A DNA stretch of 32,300 bases, from the NCBI GenBank assembly GCA_027623015.1, contig JAQBVR010000014.1, positions 1 through 32,300 on the forward strand, in the 5' to 3' direction. Under the pieces are notes generated by a model. It was not told the origin of the DNA, did no database searches, and worked only from the letters and a program-made list of their open reading frames with translations. The translations under genes and the position numbers were made by a program. The number at the start of each line of letters is the position of its first letter. The stretch's first letter is position 1. This document shows, piece after piece, positions 16,153 through 22,403 of the stretch. Source of the DNA: a bacterium. GTDB taxonomy: Bacteria > Patescibacteriota > Gracilibacteria > Peribacterales > Peribacteraceae.

Positions 16153-16338
16153 ATGGCTGTACGTAAGAAAAAAGCTGTAAAGCGCACTCCTGCTAAGCGC
16201 AAGACTGTAAAGAAGGCAGCTCGCAAGCCAGCTGCTCGTAAGACAGTAAAGCGCAAGCCAGCTGCGAAGAAGAAGACAACTGCTAAGAAGGCAGTTCGCA
16301 AGCCTGCAAAGCGTAAGGCTGCAAAAAGGAGGAAATAA
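16153..16338 (+). CDS. Histone H1-like basic DNA-binding protein, 61 aa
   Basis: Almost every residue is Lys, Arg or Ala, with Pro, Thr and Val between, in loose repeats of the form KRKPAAKK / ARKPAARK / VRKPAKRK. There is no acidic residue. This is the pattern of bacterial H1-like (AlgP/Hc1-tail type) proteins that coat or bridge DNA without a folded domain. The likely role is nucleoid compaction. The ATG at 16153 has no Shine-Dalgarno site. A terminator-like hairpin follows 26 nt after the stop. Its long AT-rich upstream region is unique in the window and suggests strong or regulated expression. Confidence 0.8.
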   Translation: MAVRKKKAVKRTPAKRKTVKKAARKPAARKTVKRKPAAKKKTTAKKAVRKPAKRKAAKRRK

Positions 16339-16363
16339 TTCATCCCTCTTACTGTCTAGGCTT

Positions 16364-16396
16364 GAAAAGCACCTTCCGCTCGCGGAGGGTGTTTTC
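16364..16396 (+). terminator. Bidirectional terminator between histone-like gene and yerC-like gene
   Basis: A GC-rich stem centred on CCGCTCGCGG, with outer AAAAGCACC against GGTGTTTT, gives an A-tract on one side and a T-tract on the other. It lies between two convergent genes and can serve both. Confidence 0.7.
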
Positions 16397-16411
16397 ATAG
16401 CTATATATTTC

Positions 16412-16693
16412 TTACTTCTTTAGTCGGTCGAGAAGCATGCGAAAACCACCTTTGCCGTACTGAAGAGCTCGAGAACCTCTTGTGATCTTGCTTATACTCA
16501 GATGCAGTTTTTCTGCTATGTCTCTTTGTGGAAGACCACTGTCTAGCTCTTGTATCAGTTGCCAGCGCTCTGCTAGAGAGTCCAACTCCTTCGGCGTAAG
16601 CATATCTTCGAGAAACTTCTCAGCCTCTTCGGGATTGTGGATACTTGCAAATAGCGTATAGAGCTCCCTGTAGTGTTTCTGAGGAATTTTCAT
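16412..16693 (-). CDS. TrpR/YerC-family transcriptional regulator, 93 aa
   Basis: The length and the motif order match the YerC/YecD branch of the Trp-repressor superfamily: a helical start, LTPKELDSLAERWQLIQEL, then a helix-turn-helix GLPQRDIAEKLHLSISKITR and GSRALQYG. TrpR itself binds tryptophan; YerC-like proteins usually lack known ligands. The target is not visible: no trp genes are near. Its promoter is good and the predicted leader is only about 4-5 nt. It is convergent with the histone-like gene. Confidence 0.88.
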   Translation of the reverse strand: MKIPQKHYRELYTLFASIHNPEEAEKFLEDMLTPKELDSLAERWQLIQELDSGLPQRDIAEKLHLSISKITRGSRALQYGKGGFRMLLDRLKK

Positions 16694-16704
16694 AGAGTTC
16701 TTTT

Positions 16705-16733
16705 ACTATACCTGTTGACGAGCCGAAGTGCAA
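16705..16733 (-). promoter_or_regulatory. Promoter of the YerC-like regulator
   Basis: On the minus strand TTGCAC (16733-16728) and TATAGT (16710-16705) are spaced by 17 nt. The ATG at 16693 lies 11 nt past the -10 box. This is one of the best sigma70-type promoters in the window. Confidence 0.6.
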
Positions 16734-16739
16734 GGTGTA

Positions 16740-16764
16740 CCGTTACAGCGTTACATGATTACAG
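16740..16764 (+). repeat. Three tandem 8-nt words (CGTTACAG type), single arm
   Basis: CGTTACAG, CGTTACAT and GATTACAG follow one another and overlap the ATG at 16755. No inverted partner is nearby. It resembles one arm of the intergenic hairpin family. Confidence 0.4.
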
Positions 16765-17231
16765 CAGCTTCAGAGGTTGGCTTGCAGACTATAGACGATA
16801 CACCTGTATTGTCAGATGAAGATGTCATAGGTCCAGATGGTCGCAAGGCAAAGCTCTATGTGCACTATCATGGAGTATTACCAGAAGGTGCCATATCACC
16901 AGATACGAACATGGCTACTATTACGACGAGCGAGCATCGAGCAAAGTTTATCTCCGCTATTGATACGGTTGATAATCCATTTGCCATAGACGATATGCAC
17001 TCATTACGAGAGGTGGAAACAAGCCTAGAGGCGAAGGGAGTACCTAAAGATATTCGTGTTCAGATTCTTAGAGCGCTAGAAAGAGACACCTTTGCGAGCA
17101 AGTTTGACATCATTCGTGATGCAACAAGAGGAAATTTCTCTGCTGTGGTATCTCAAATAGGCCCAGACCCTCGAACAGTACAGCGTGAAAAACAAGTGGC
17201 AAAAGAGGAGACTAATACTAGAGGATGGTAG
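16755..17231 (+). CDS. Hypothetical protein, 158 aa
   Basis: I do not recognise this protein. It is soluble and acidic in its first half. A beta-rich part (KAKLYVHYHGVLP) is followed from about residue 65 by a helical region rich in charged residues (SLREVETSLEAKGVPKDIRV) and a Lys/Glu-rich end (REKQVAKEETNTRGW). There are no membrane helices and no Cys. The start is uncertain: ATG at 16755 is used here, but a GTG at 16728 in the same frame would add nine residues encoded partly by the tandem octamers. It is divergent from the YerC-like gene and is followed by the tRNA-Arg region on the other strand. Confidence 0.6.
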   Translation: MITAASEVGLQTIDDTPVLSDEDVIGPDGRKAKLYVHYHGVLPEGAISPDTNMATITTSEHRAKFISAIDTVDNPFAIDDMHSLREVETSLEAKGVPKDIRVQILRALERDTFASKFDIIRDATRGNFSAVVSQIGPDPRTVQREKQVAKEETNTRGW

Positions 17232-17271
17232 ATATGGTTTGATGGGCTCTTCGACTTCACTGTGTTTCGCT

Positions 17272-17593
17272 CCAGCCGTCGCCTCTAGGCTATCAGTCGC
17301 GGCGAGACCGCATATCGACGGATGGCCGGCAGGCAGAGTCATTCGACTCTACTGATTACTAGTGGTTTACCATGAGCGAGGCCCCAGAGGGCCGAGTCGA
17401 ATGGTGCCCGCGGTAGGACTCGAACCTACAACCCCCGGTTCCGAAGACCGGTGCTCTATCCAATTGAGCCACGCGGGCGAGTATTTGAATGATAATCTAG
17501 AACCGAACACCGCACATCTTTTTTTATGCTTTCCTGACCTCCGTCAGGAAATACCCAGTTGCCTGTCCACCATAGCCCAGAGGCGACGGCTGG
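17272..17593 (-). repeat. GC-rich inverted repeat bracketing tRNA-Arg
   Basis: A 22-nt segment at 17272-17293 and the inverted copy at 17572-17593 match at 21 of 22 positions (core CAGCCGTCGCCTCT). The second copy is itself part of a larger foldable element (17557-17626, CCACC...GGTGG, with TGCCTG against CAGGTAA). Smaller palindromes lie between: AGAGTC/GACTCT (17335-17350), ATTCGACTC/GAGTCGAAT (17341-17402) and TTCCTGAC/GTCAGGAA (17531-17550). This accounts for the 512-nt gap between 17231 and 17744, apart from the tRNA and the palindromes at 17648-17701. Confidence 0.65.
17402..17478 (-). tRNA. tRNA-Arg, anticodon TCG
   Basis: The minus strand folds as a full cloverleaf: acceptor GCCCGCG/CGCGGGC, D-stem GCTC/GAGC, anticodon stem CCGGT/ACCGG with loop CTTCGGA (anticodon TCG, reading CGA), and T-stem GTAGG/CCTAC around TTCGAGT. 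Discriminator A is followed by an encoded CCA (17404-17402). It is a single tRNA gene, flanked on both sides by the inverted GC-rich repeat. Confidence 0.97.
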
Positions 17594-17647
17594 AGGCGAA
17601 GGTGGAAGCCATGCGGGCAGGTAACCCAATCATAGCTGATTGAAGGT

Positions 17648-17701
17648 TAGCCCAGCAATTTATTGCTGGGCTATTTAGGTAATCAGAAGCAATGTATTGC
17701 T
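17648..17701. promoter_or_regulatory. Two palindromes sharing AGCAAT-N2-ATTGCT
   Basis: A perfect 26-bp palindrome (17648-17673, 12-bp arms TAGCCCAGCAAT) contains AGCAATTTATTGCT at 17654-17667. A second AGCAATGTATTGCT lies at 17688-17701, 34 nt further. Both precede the gene at 17744. They could be a tandem operator. The first could also act as a hairpin terminator, although no long T-tract follows and no transcript obviously needs to end there. Confidence 0.4.
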
Positions 17702-17731
17702 GTTTGTAATATGAGAAATAAAGAATTACGG

Positions 17732-17737
17732 TATAAT
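17732..17737 (+). promoter_or_regulatory. -10 box TATAAT for a leaderless mRNA
   Basis: A consensus TATAAT ends exactly 6 nt before the ATG at 17744, so transcription should begin at the start codon. This is the reason for choosing 17744 over the longer frame from 17663. Confidence 0.6.
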
Positions 17738-17743
17738 CCCCAC

Positions 17744-18127
17744 ATGCCTCTCAAAGACGACAAAGACGAGTTTATCTCCCAAAGTAACCAAGATGCTCTC
17801 AAAAGCCGAAATCAGGTAAAAGAGGAGAAGTTGAAGGAAAAATCTGCACGCAAAGGCAAGCTCAGTGAACTGCAACGAAATTTACTGATGCAGCAAGTTA
17901 GTGAGGGTGCAGATATAAATGCTGCTCATGCTGATGAAGAAACCAAGAAGCTAAAGCAAAGACAGGAAGAGAGTGATGACACAGAAACTTTTGGTCGTAA
18001 GTCTGCAGATGATATGAAGCTAGACGCTCAAGCACAAATCGATGCAGATACCCTCATCGCTTTAGAAGCTCTCGATGAAGAAGAAAAACGCGAATCCGAA
18101 CAAGAATATCATGATGATGCTGCGTAG
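17744..18127 (+). CDS. Charged coiled-coil-like protein, 127 aa
   Basis: I do not recognise a family. The product is highly charged (Lys, Glu, Asp, Gln) with no aromatic core, and reads like a long helix or coiled coil: QVKEEKLKEKSARKGKLSEL, then ETKKLKQRQEESDD, then LIALEALDEEEKRESEQEY. It has no signal peptide. The perfect TATAAT 6 nt upstream fixes the start at MPLKDDKDEF and points to a leaderless transcript. Its last 17 nt overlap the start of the large SLH protein gene, so the two are probably one transcript. A similar pairing of a small cytosolic helical protein with a secreted one does not by itself reveal a function. Confidence 0.7.
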   Translation: MPLKDDKDEFISQSNQDALKSRNQVKEEKLKEKSARKGKLSELQRNLLMQQVSEGADINAAHADEETKKLKQRQEESDDTETFGRKSADDMKLDAQAQIDADTLIALEALDEEEKRESEQEYHDDAA

Positions 18128-20474
18128 TATCTCACTATTGTTGGCACTAGGATTTTCGGTATCTGCGCATGCTGCGTTCTTCGACATCAACTCCAGTCCT
18201 TACCGCACTGCCATAGAAGCCCTAGAAAACAGTGACATTATCGAAGGGTATGCAGATGGATCTTTTCGCCCTCAAGCCCTCGTCAATCGTGCAGAATTTA
18301 CGAAACTTGTTGTCTATACACTTGGACCAGAGACTGCACCTGGTTGGATAGAAGACCCATGTGACTTCATGGCTTATACAGACACAGAATGTTCTCAGTA
18401 CAAACCAGAACAACTATTTCCAGATGTGCCTGTAGATATGTGGGAAGGAAAGCTCAATCGTATTCTTGGCATAGCGAAGTCTAAAGGGTACGTGCAGGGA
18501 AACCCCGATGGCTCATTTGCACCTGCACGTTCTGTAAACTTTGCCGAAGCTGCGAAGATTATCACGAAAGCACTTGGATACAGTCCATATGCATCTATCC
18601 CATGGTATGAAGAGTATATCGATGAGATGTATGCGATCAATGCAGTCCCACCTACAGTGCGCACTGCAGATCAATTTCTTACTCGTGAGGAGATCTCGGA
18701 GATACTCTTTCGCATCCTCGTAGATCCCGTAAGAACATCATCGAGTTCTACTCCACAGCGCACTGGAGGGGGTATATTTGACCAAAAAGACCCTGCACGC
18801 TGTGGAGATGGTATTCTCGATTCTTGGGAACAGTGTGATGATGGAAACAAAGAGAATGACGATGGGTGCAGTAGTATTTGTATAGTTGTAGATCAACCTA
18901 CTCGTCATGGATCATTAAGGATTGATCAACGCCCACTCGGTACATTAACTACAGCAAAGGGAGCGAATGACATCGTCCTCCTCTCCTTCAATGCAGTCGC
19001 TGGAAGACAGAATATGTTCCTCAATGTTGTGAAGTTTAAGACAGACACGGGGTCGTTCGACAGTGCGACCAATTACCGACTCTACTACGACCAATCTGGA
19101 GATGGAAATCCAAACACCAGAGCAGATTCAGCTGTGCCGCAGGGGGACTTCCTTACATTTGCGAATCTGAGTATTCCTGTACGAGAAGGGGAGTACACAG
19201 CCGTTGAGCTTCGTGCTGACATCCCAAATAGTGGTACATTGAACAACTTTAGTGTTCAACTAGCGACATCACTCTCAGACTTCATAGAAGGGACAGATGC
19301 AGTCGATGGAGAAGATGTAACGGGCATCAAAACAGATAATGCTGACTGCACACAAGTCTCGATCTGCTGGATCGCGGTGTATACTCAAACGTCTAGAATG
19401 ATCACACTAGGAACAGTGGGAAGTTTGTACGTGTCCAAAGACTCCAGCGGCATCTCTAGTCATCAGCTTCTGCTAGGAGAGAAGAGTCAGGATGTGCTTC
19501 GACTCGAGTTCTTCGCTCAAGATGAAGACATCGAAGTGACAAAAGTGGGCATCGGAGGGGGGACGAGTAGTATTGATCATCTCGAACTGTATTACGAAGG
19601 TGCGAGCTCATCGTTTGCGACTGCTCGTCAGTCTACTTGTACGACAGTAGCCTCTGGACTTTTCTGTGCAGATACAGCGTTCATCGTCAAAAAAAATGAT
19701 ACTGTAGACGTCATCGTTCGTACTGTAGTCAAAAGTGATGCTAGTGGTGGAACAAGTGGTGAGACAGTGACTTTTGTCCTTTCTGCAGCAATTGCTGGAA
19801 ACGTGGCAGTGGAGGCACGCGGCGCAAGTTCGCAAGTTGAGCTTATCCAAAACGACGGAGACTCCACAGCTGCAGGGGAAGTCTTCATCGGTAGGAGTAA
19901 TGCAGGAAGTAACAACGCGATAGAAGGCCCCACACACGACCTTGTCGGAGCAAAGTTTGCATCCATCTCTAACAGTCACATCGACGGAGATGACAGCCCC
20001 GTGCCATCTGGTCTTTCTACTATTGGGCAATTTACATTTCGAGCTGAACAAAACAGTAATAGCATGCTCGGCAACAATGCCATCAACTTCCGTACGCTTG
20101 TGTTTAAGATCTCTGCGACAAACATATCATTTGTCGATGGATCTATCGGCATCTTCAATCCGAGTAATAGTGGAACAGTGCACAGTTGCAGCAATAGTGG
20201 GACGACAGGAAACATCACTGTTACGTGTAGCAGTCTGACATCTAGCGTGATCGCCACAGGTATCTCCGAAGGAGACAGCCTAGAGATAGCGGTGCAAGGC
20301 AACATCTCAGACCCTCAAGTTAGCAATGGCAACAGTGTGCTTCAGGTACAGCTCAGTAGCCTCGGTAGTAGAAGTAGCCTTGGTACGATCGTTTGGGATG
20401 ATGACGTTTTCCCATTTGAGTGGGTGGATCTGGGTGTTTCGAAGGTAAGTTCTACGTTGTACAGGTCGAATTAA
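18111..20474 (+). CDS. Large secreted SLH protein with DUF4215-type Cys-rich repeat, 787 aa
   Basis: The ATG at 18111 gives a signal peptide (MMMLRSISLLLALGFSVSA, cut after AHA). Three SLH domains follow: GYADGSFRPQALVNRAEFTK (about 45-65), GNPDGSFAPARSVNFAEAAK (about 125-150), and a weaker third (TREEISEILFRIL, about 190-205). At about 230-256 sits a DUF4215/Myxococcus-type Cys-rich repeat, CGDGILDSWEQCDDGN then DDGCSSIC. The remaining 520 residues are beta-rich, Ser/Thr/Gly/Asn-rich repeats typical of extracellular Ig-like or beta-sandwich domains, with a few Cys pairs. No C-terminal anchor or sorting motif is seen, so the SLH domains should hold it to the cell wall. This domain mix is common in Peregrinibacteria-type genomes. 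A longer in-frame start at 18075 would put a charged segment before the signal peptide and is less likely. Confidence 0.85.
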   Translation: MMMLRSISLLLALGFSVSAHAAFFDINSSPYRTAIEALENSDIIEGYADGSFRPQALVNRAEFTKLVVYTLGPETAPGWIEDPCDFMAYTDTECSQYKPEQLFPDVPVDMWEGKLNRILGIAKSKGYVQGNPDGSFAPARSVNFAEAAKIITKALGYSPYASIPWYEEYIDEMYAINAVPPTVRTADQFLTREEISEILFRILVDPVRTSSSSTPQRTGGGIFDQKDPARCGDGILDSWEQCDDGNKENDDGCSSICIVVDQPTRHGSLRIDQRPLGTLTTAKGANDIVLLSFNAVAGRQNMFLNVVKFKTDTGSFDSATNYRLYYDQSGDGNPNTRADSAVPQGDFLTFANLSIPVREGEYTAVELRADIPNSGTLNNFSVQLATSLSDFIEGTDAVDGEDVTGIKTDNADCTQVSICWIAVYTQTSRMITLGTVGSLYVSKDSSGISSHQLLLGEKSQDVLRLEFFAQDEDIEVTKVGIGGGTSSIDHLELYYEGASSSFATARQSTCTTVASGLFCADTAFIVKKNDTVDVIVRTVVKSDASGGTSGETVTFVLSAAIAGNVAVEARGASSQVELIQNDGDSTAAGEVFIGRSNAGSNNAIEGPTHDLVGAKFASISNSHIDGDDSPVPSGLSTIGQFTFRAEQNSNSMLGNNAINFRTLVFKISATNISFVDGSIGIFNPSNSGTVHSCSNSGTTGNITVTCSSLTSSVIATGISEGDSLEIAVQGNISDPQVSNGNSVLQVQLSSLGSRSSLGTIVWDDDVFPFEWVDLGVSKVSSTLYRSN

Positions 20475-20479
20475 GGTTG

Positions 20480-20580
20480 GTCGTTACTCGTTACTCGTTA
20501 CTCGTTTTACATATGTACACAGGCAATTATTTTAGGTAGTAGTATAATAAACCAGTAACTAGTAACTAGTAACGCGTAAC
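20480..20580 (+). repeat. Tandem-word hairpin, 7-nt word (CGTTACT / AGTTACT)
   Basis: The left arm (20480-20510) is three exact copies of CGTTACT and a fourth degenerate one. The right arm (20552-20580) is AGTAACT, AGTAACT, AGTAACG, CGTAAC. The two arms pair at 19 of 21 core positions. The loop is 41 nt. It fills the gap between two convergent genes (SLH protein and AIM24-family protein). Confidence 0.8.
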
Positions 20581-20587
20581 AAAAAGG

Positions 20588-21307
20588 TTAGCCTCCAAGC
20601 AGCCCCCCCAAGATTCCTTTTCCTTGGCTTCTTGTGCGTTCGCGGAGGAATGGGTTGAGTGACTCAGCAAATGTGCGCAAATTTCGTGTCTGCATGTAGA
20701 TAGTCCCTGGTCCTTCAAAGGCGCAGACGAGACCTTCACCCGTTGTAACCATCTGTAGCATGCCTTTGCCTGCCGCTCGTAGGTCATACTTGATGGAGGA
20801 CGGGAAGGCGACGATGTGTCCGTTGTCCACGATGAATGTCTCACCCTGCGCAAGTGTCTTTTTGATGATCCCTCCAAAACTAGAGATAAACATCTTTCCC
20901 GTTCCTTTTACTTTGATCATGAAGATACCTTCACCACTGACAAACCCTTTCCATCCAGAGAAGTGTGCATCACTCTCGACTCCTACTTCGGACGCCAAAT
21001 ATGAACCACCTTGGACGATGTATTCTTCATTGTTCAACGCCAACACCTCTACGTCTCCAACAGAGCGAGGTGCGAGGTAGACTTCGCTATTGTCCTGTTT
21101 TGCTTTGATGGTAGTGACAAAGAAGCTTTCACTTGTGAGTACTGTCCTCTTGATAGCCTTCCATGCTCCACCCTGCATCTTTCCCTCTATCTCTGCGGTG
21201 TCGTCCATAGCGAGCATCGCACCGGTCTCGGTGCGGATAGCTTCACCAGTATTCAACACACACTTCAGAGCACTATAGCTGGGTCGGAGGAGGATCTCAG
21301 TAGTCAT
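20588..21307 (-). CDS. AIM24 / TIGR00266-family protein, 239 aa
   Basis: The whole length fits the AIM24 (DUF124) family of beta-helical, trimer-forming proteins: LNTGEAIRTETGAMLAMDD near the start, then GSYLASEVGVESDAHFSGWKG (split here only by reading), VKGTGKMFISSFGGI, and LAQGETFIVDNGHIVAFPSS with a Gly-rich C-terminus (GKGILGGLLGG). The function in bacteria is unknown; the yeast relative affects mitochondrial membrane organisation. The start at 21307 (MTTEILLRPSYS) is fixed by the family N-terminus and by a TACATT box ending 6 nt upstream. A longer frame from 21364 is rejected. Confidence 0.85.
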   Translation of the reverse strand: MTTEILLRPSYSALKCVLNTGEAIRTETGAMLAMDDTAEIEGKMQGGAWKAIKRTVLTSESFFVTTIKAKQDNSEVYLAPRSVGDVEVLALNNEEYIVQGGSYLASEVGVESDAHFSGWKGFVSGEGIFMIKVKGTGKMFISSFGGIIKKTLAQGETFIVDNGHIVAFPSSIKYDLRAAGKGMLQMVTTGEGLVCAFEGPGTIYMQTRNLRTFAESLNPFLRERTRSQGKGILGGLLGG

Positions 21308-21313
21308 AGCAAT

Positions 21314-21319
21314 AATGTA
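21314..21319 (-). promoter_or_regulatory. -10 box for a leaderless AIM24-family mRNA
   Basis: TACATT on the minus strand (21319-21314) ends 6 nt before the ATG at 21307. Confidence 0.4.
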
Positions 21320-21362
21320 ACGCATATTGTAGGGGATGCATAGGACTTCTATTTCTCTCAGC

Positions 21363-21384
21363 ACCCCTCCCTTTAGGGAGGGGT
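21363..21384. repeat. Perfect hairpin, 9-bp stem ACCCCTCCC/GGGAGGGGT
   Basis: The stem has a TTTA loop and lies in the divergent gap between the AIM24-family gene and the membrane protein gene. No T-tract follows on either strand, so it is not a normal terminator. It resembles the GC-rich palindromes scattered through many CPR genomes. Confidence 0.5.
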
Positions 21385-21435
21385 ACCATGTCTATTTTTA
21401 TGTTGAGATGAGGCCAACCATGTAAACTCAAAATA

Positions 21436-22020
21436 ATGACCGACTACAAAGAGATCCTTGGCGCCCTGAGTGTATTACTAGCACTCTCTGCGTATACGTT
21501 GTACATACGAGACATCTTCGTCCACAACACCAAGCCGCATGCATTTTCGTGGATTGTGTGGGCAGTACTCGGTGGCATCGCATTTGCAGCACAGCAGTGG
21601 GGAGATGCAGGTGCAGGTTCTTGGGTCACATTTACAGACATGTTCCTCTGCACGTTGATCTTCGTGATAGCACTGTGGAGAGGGGAGAAGGGCTACATGC
21701 AGTTTGACTGGATCACTCTTGCACTTGCAGGAGTCGCTCTCATCCTTTGGAAGCTCACAGAGACACCCACAGCCTCTGTCATCCTCATCGCATTTGCAGA
21801 CTTCCTTGGGTTCCTTCCCACATATCGCAAGAGCTTCCATAAGCCATGGGAGGAGTCTATGAGTATGTATGTCCTGAGCACCTGCAAATATACCCTGGCA
21901 CTTCTAGCAGTAAGCTCGTATTCCATAGCTAGCGCTCTTTACGTAGGTGCGCTCATTCCCATGAATATCGTGTTAGTTGGGATTATTGTTGTGCGGAGGA
22001 GTCAGCTCAAAAAAATATAG
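21436..22020 (+). CDS. Small polytopic membrane protein, 194 aa
   Basis: Six or seven hydrophobic helices span nearly the whole protein. The opening helix is followed by HNTKPHAFSWIVWAVLGGIA, a Pro/Trp-containing turn that recalls PQ-loop/SWEET-type transporters, and a second, similar segment (FADFLGFLPTYRKSFHKPWE) lies in the second half, consistent with an internal duplication. I cannot name a substrate. A TAAACT box ends 7 nt before the ATG and may give a leaderless transcript. A short hairpin follows the stop codon. Confidence 0.65.
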   Translation: MTDYKEILGALSVLLALSAYTLYIRDIFVHNTKPHAFSWIVWAVLGGIAFAAQQWGDAGAGSWVTFTDMFLCTLIFVIALWRGEKGYMQFDWITLALAGVALILWKLTETPTASVILIAFADFLGFLPTYRKSFHKPWEESMSMYVLSTCKYTLALLAVSSYSIASALYVGALIPMNIVLVGIIVVRRSQLKKI

Positions 22021-22034
22021 CAGTGGCTGAAGAG

Positions 22035-22051
22035 AGTCTACTACGTAGACT
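22035..22051 (+). terminator. Short hairpin after the membrane protein gene
   Basis: AGTCTAC and GTAGACT pair around TAC. Only two or three T follow, so it is a weak terminator candidate. Confidence 0.35.
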
Positions 22052-22101
22052 TTGGCCTGCCAACCGAAGACAGCAGGAGCAGCGAAGATTTATAATGTAA
22101 G

Positions 22102-22295
22102 CCCGCCTACGCCAAGGCTTCGGCGGACAACCTGCTGCGCAGGTTGGCTGGGGAGGAGGGACTCGAACCCCCGATGACGGGACCAGAACCCGTTGCCTTA
22201 CCACTTGGCTACTCCCCAATATGACTGAGATTTCACGAGATTGAACAGCATTCGTCCACTTGCCTGCCCGTCCGAAGCCCGATGGCGTAGGCGGG
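22102..22295 (-). repeat. GC-rich inverted repeat bracketing tRNA-Gln
   Basis: CCCGCCTACGCCA at 22102-22114 and its exact inverse at 22283-22295 (13 of 13) enclose the tRNA gene. Similarity continues inward with a shared GGCTTCGG and GGACA/GGGCA parts to about 32 nt. The sequence type (cgcctacgcc-aaggcttcggcgg) is familiar from palindromic repeats in CPR genomes. Just 3' of the tRNA a further hairpin AACCTGC/GCAGGTT (22129-22145) touches the CCA end. Confidence 0.65.
22145..22218 (-). tRNA. tRNA-Gln, anticodon CTG
   Basis: The minus strand folds with acceptor TGGGGAG/CTCCCCA, D-arm GCC/GGC, anticodon stem ACGGG/CCCGT with loop TTCTGGT (anticodon CTG, reading CAG), and T-stem GGGGG/CCCTC. The U1-A72 pair and discriminator G are typical of tRNA-Gln. 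CCA is encoded (22147-22145). The rest of the 383-nt gap 22021-22403 contains the flanking repeats and no gene. Confidence 0.96.
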
Positions 22296-22403
22296 GCTAC
22301 TCCCCATGAAGTGGGGAAATGATATGAGAATGTCCCCATGGACACCAATCTTTTTTCTATTTTGTAGCAACAGAGCTCCATATTAGGCTAGACTGCGCTT
22401 ACT

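Noticed and set aside
19608-20051. Long minus-strand frames opposite the large SLH gene
   Set aside because: They are antisense shadows of a Ser/Thr/Gly-rich coding region; Cys/Ser-rich translations without motifs or start signals.
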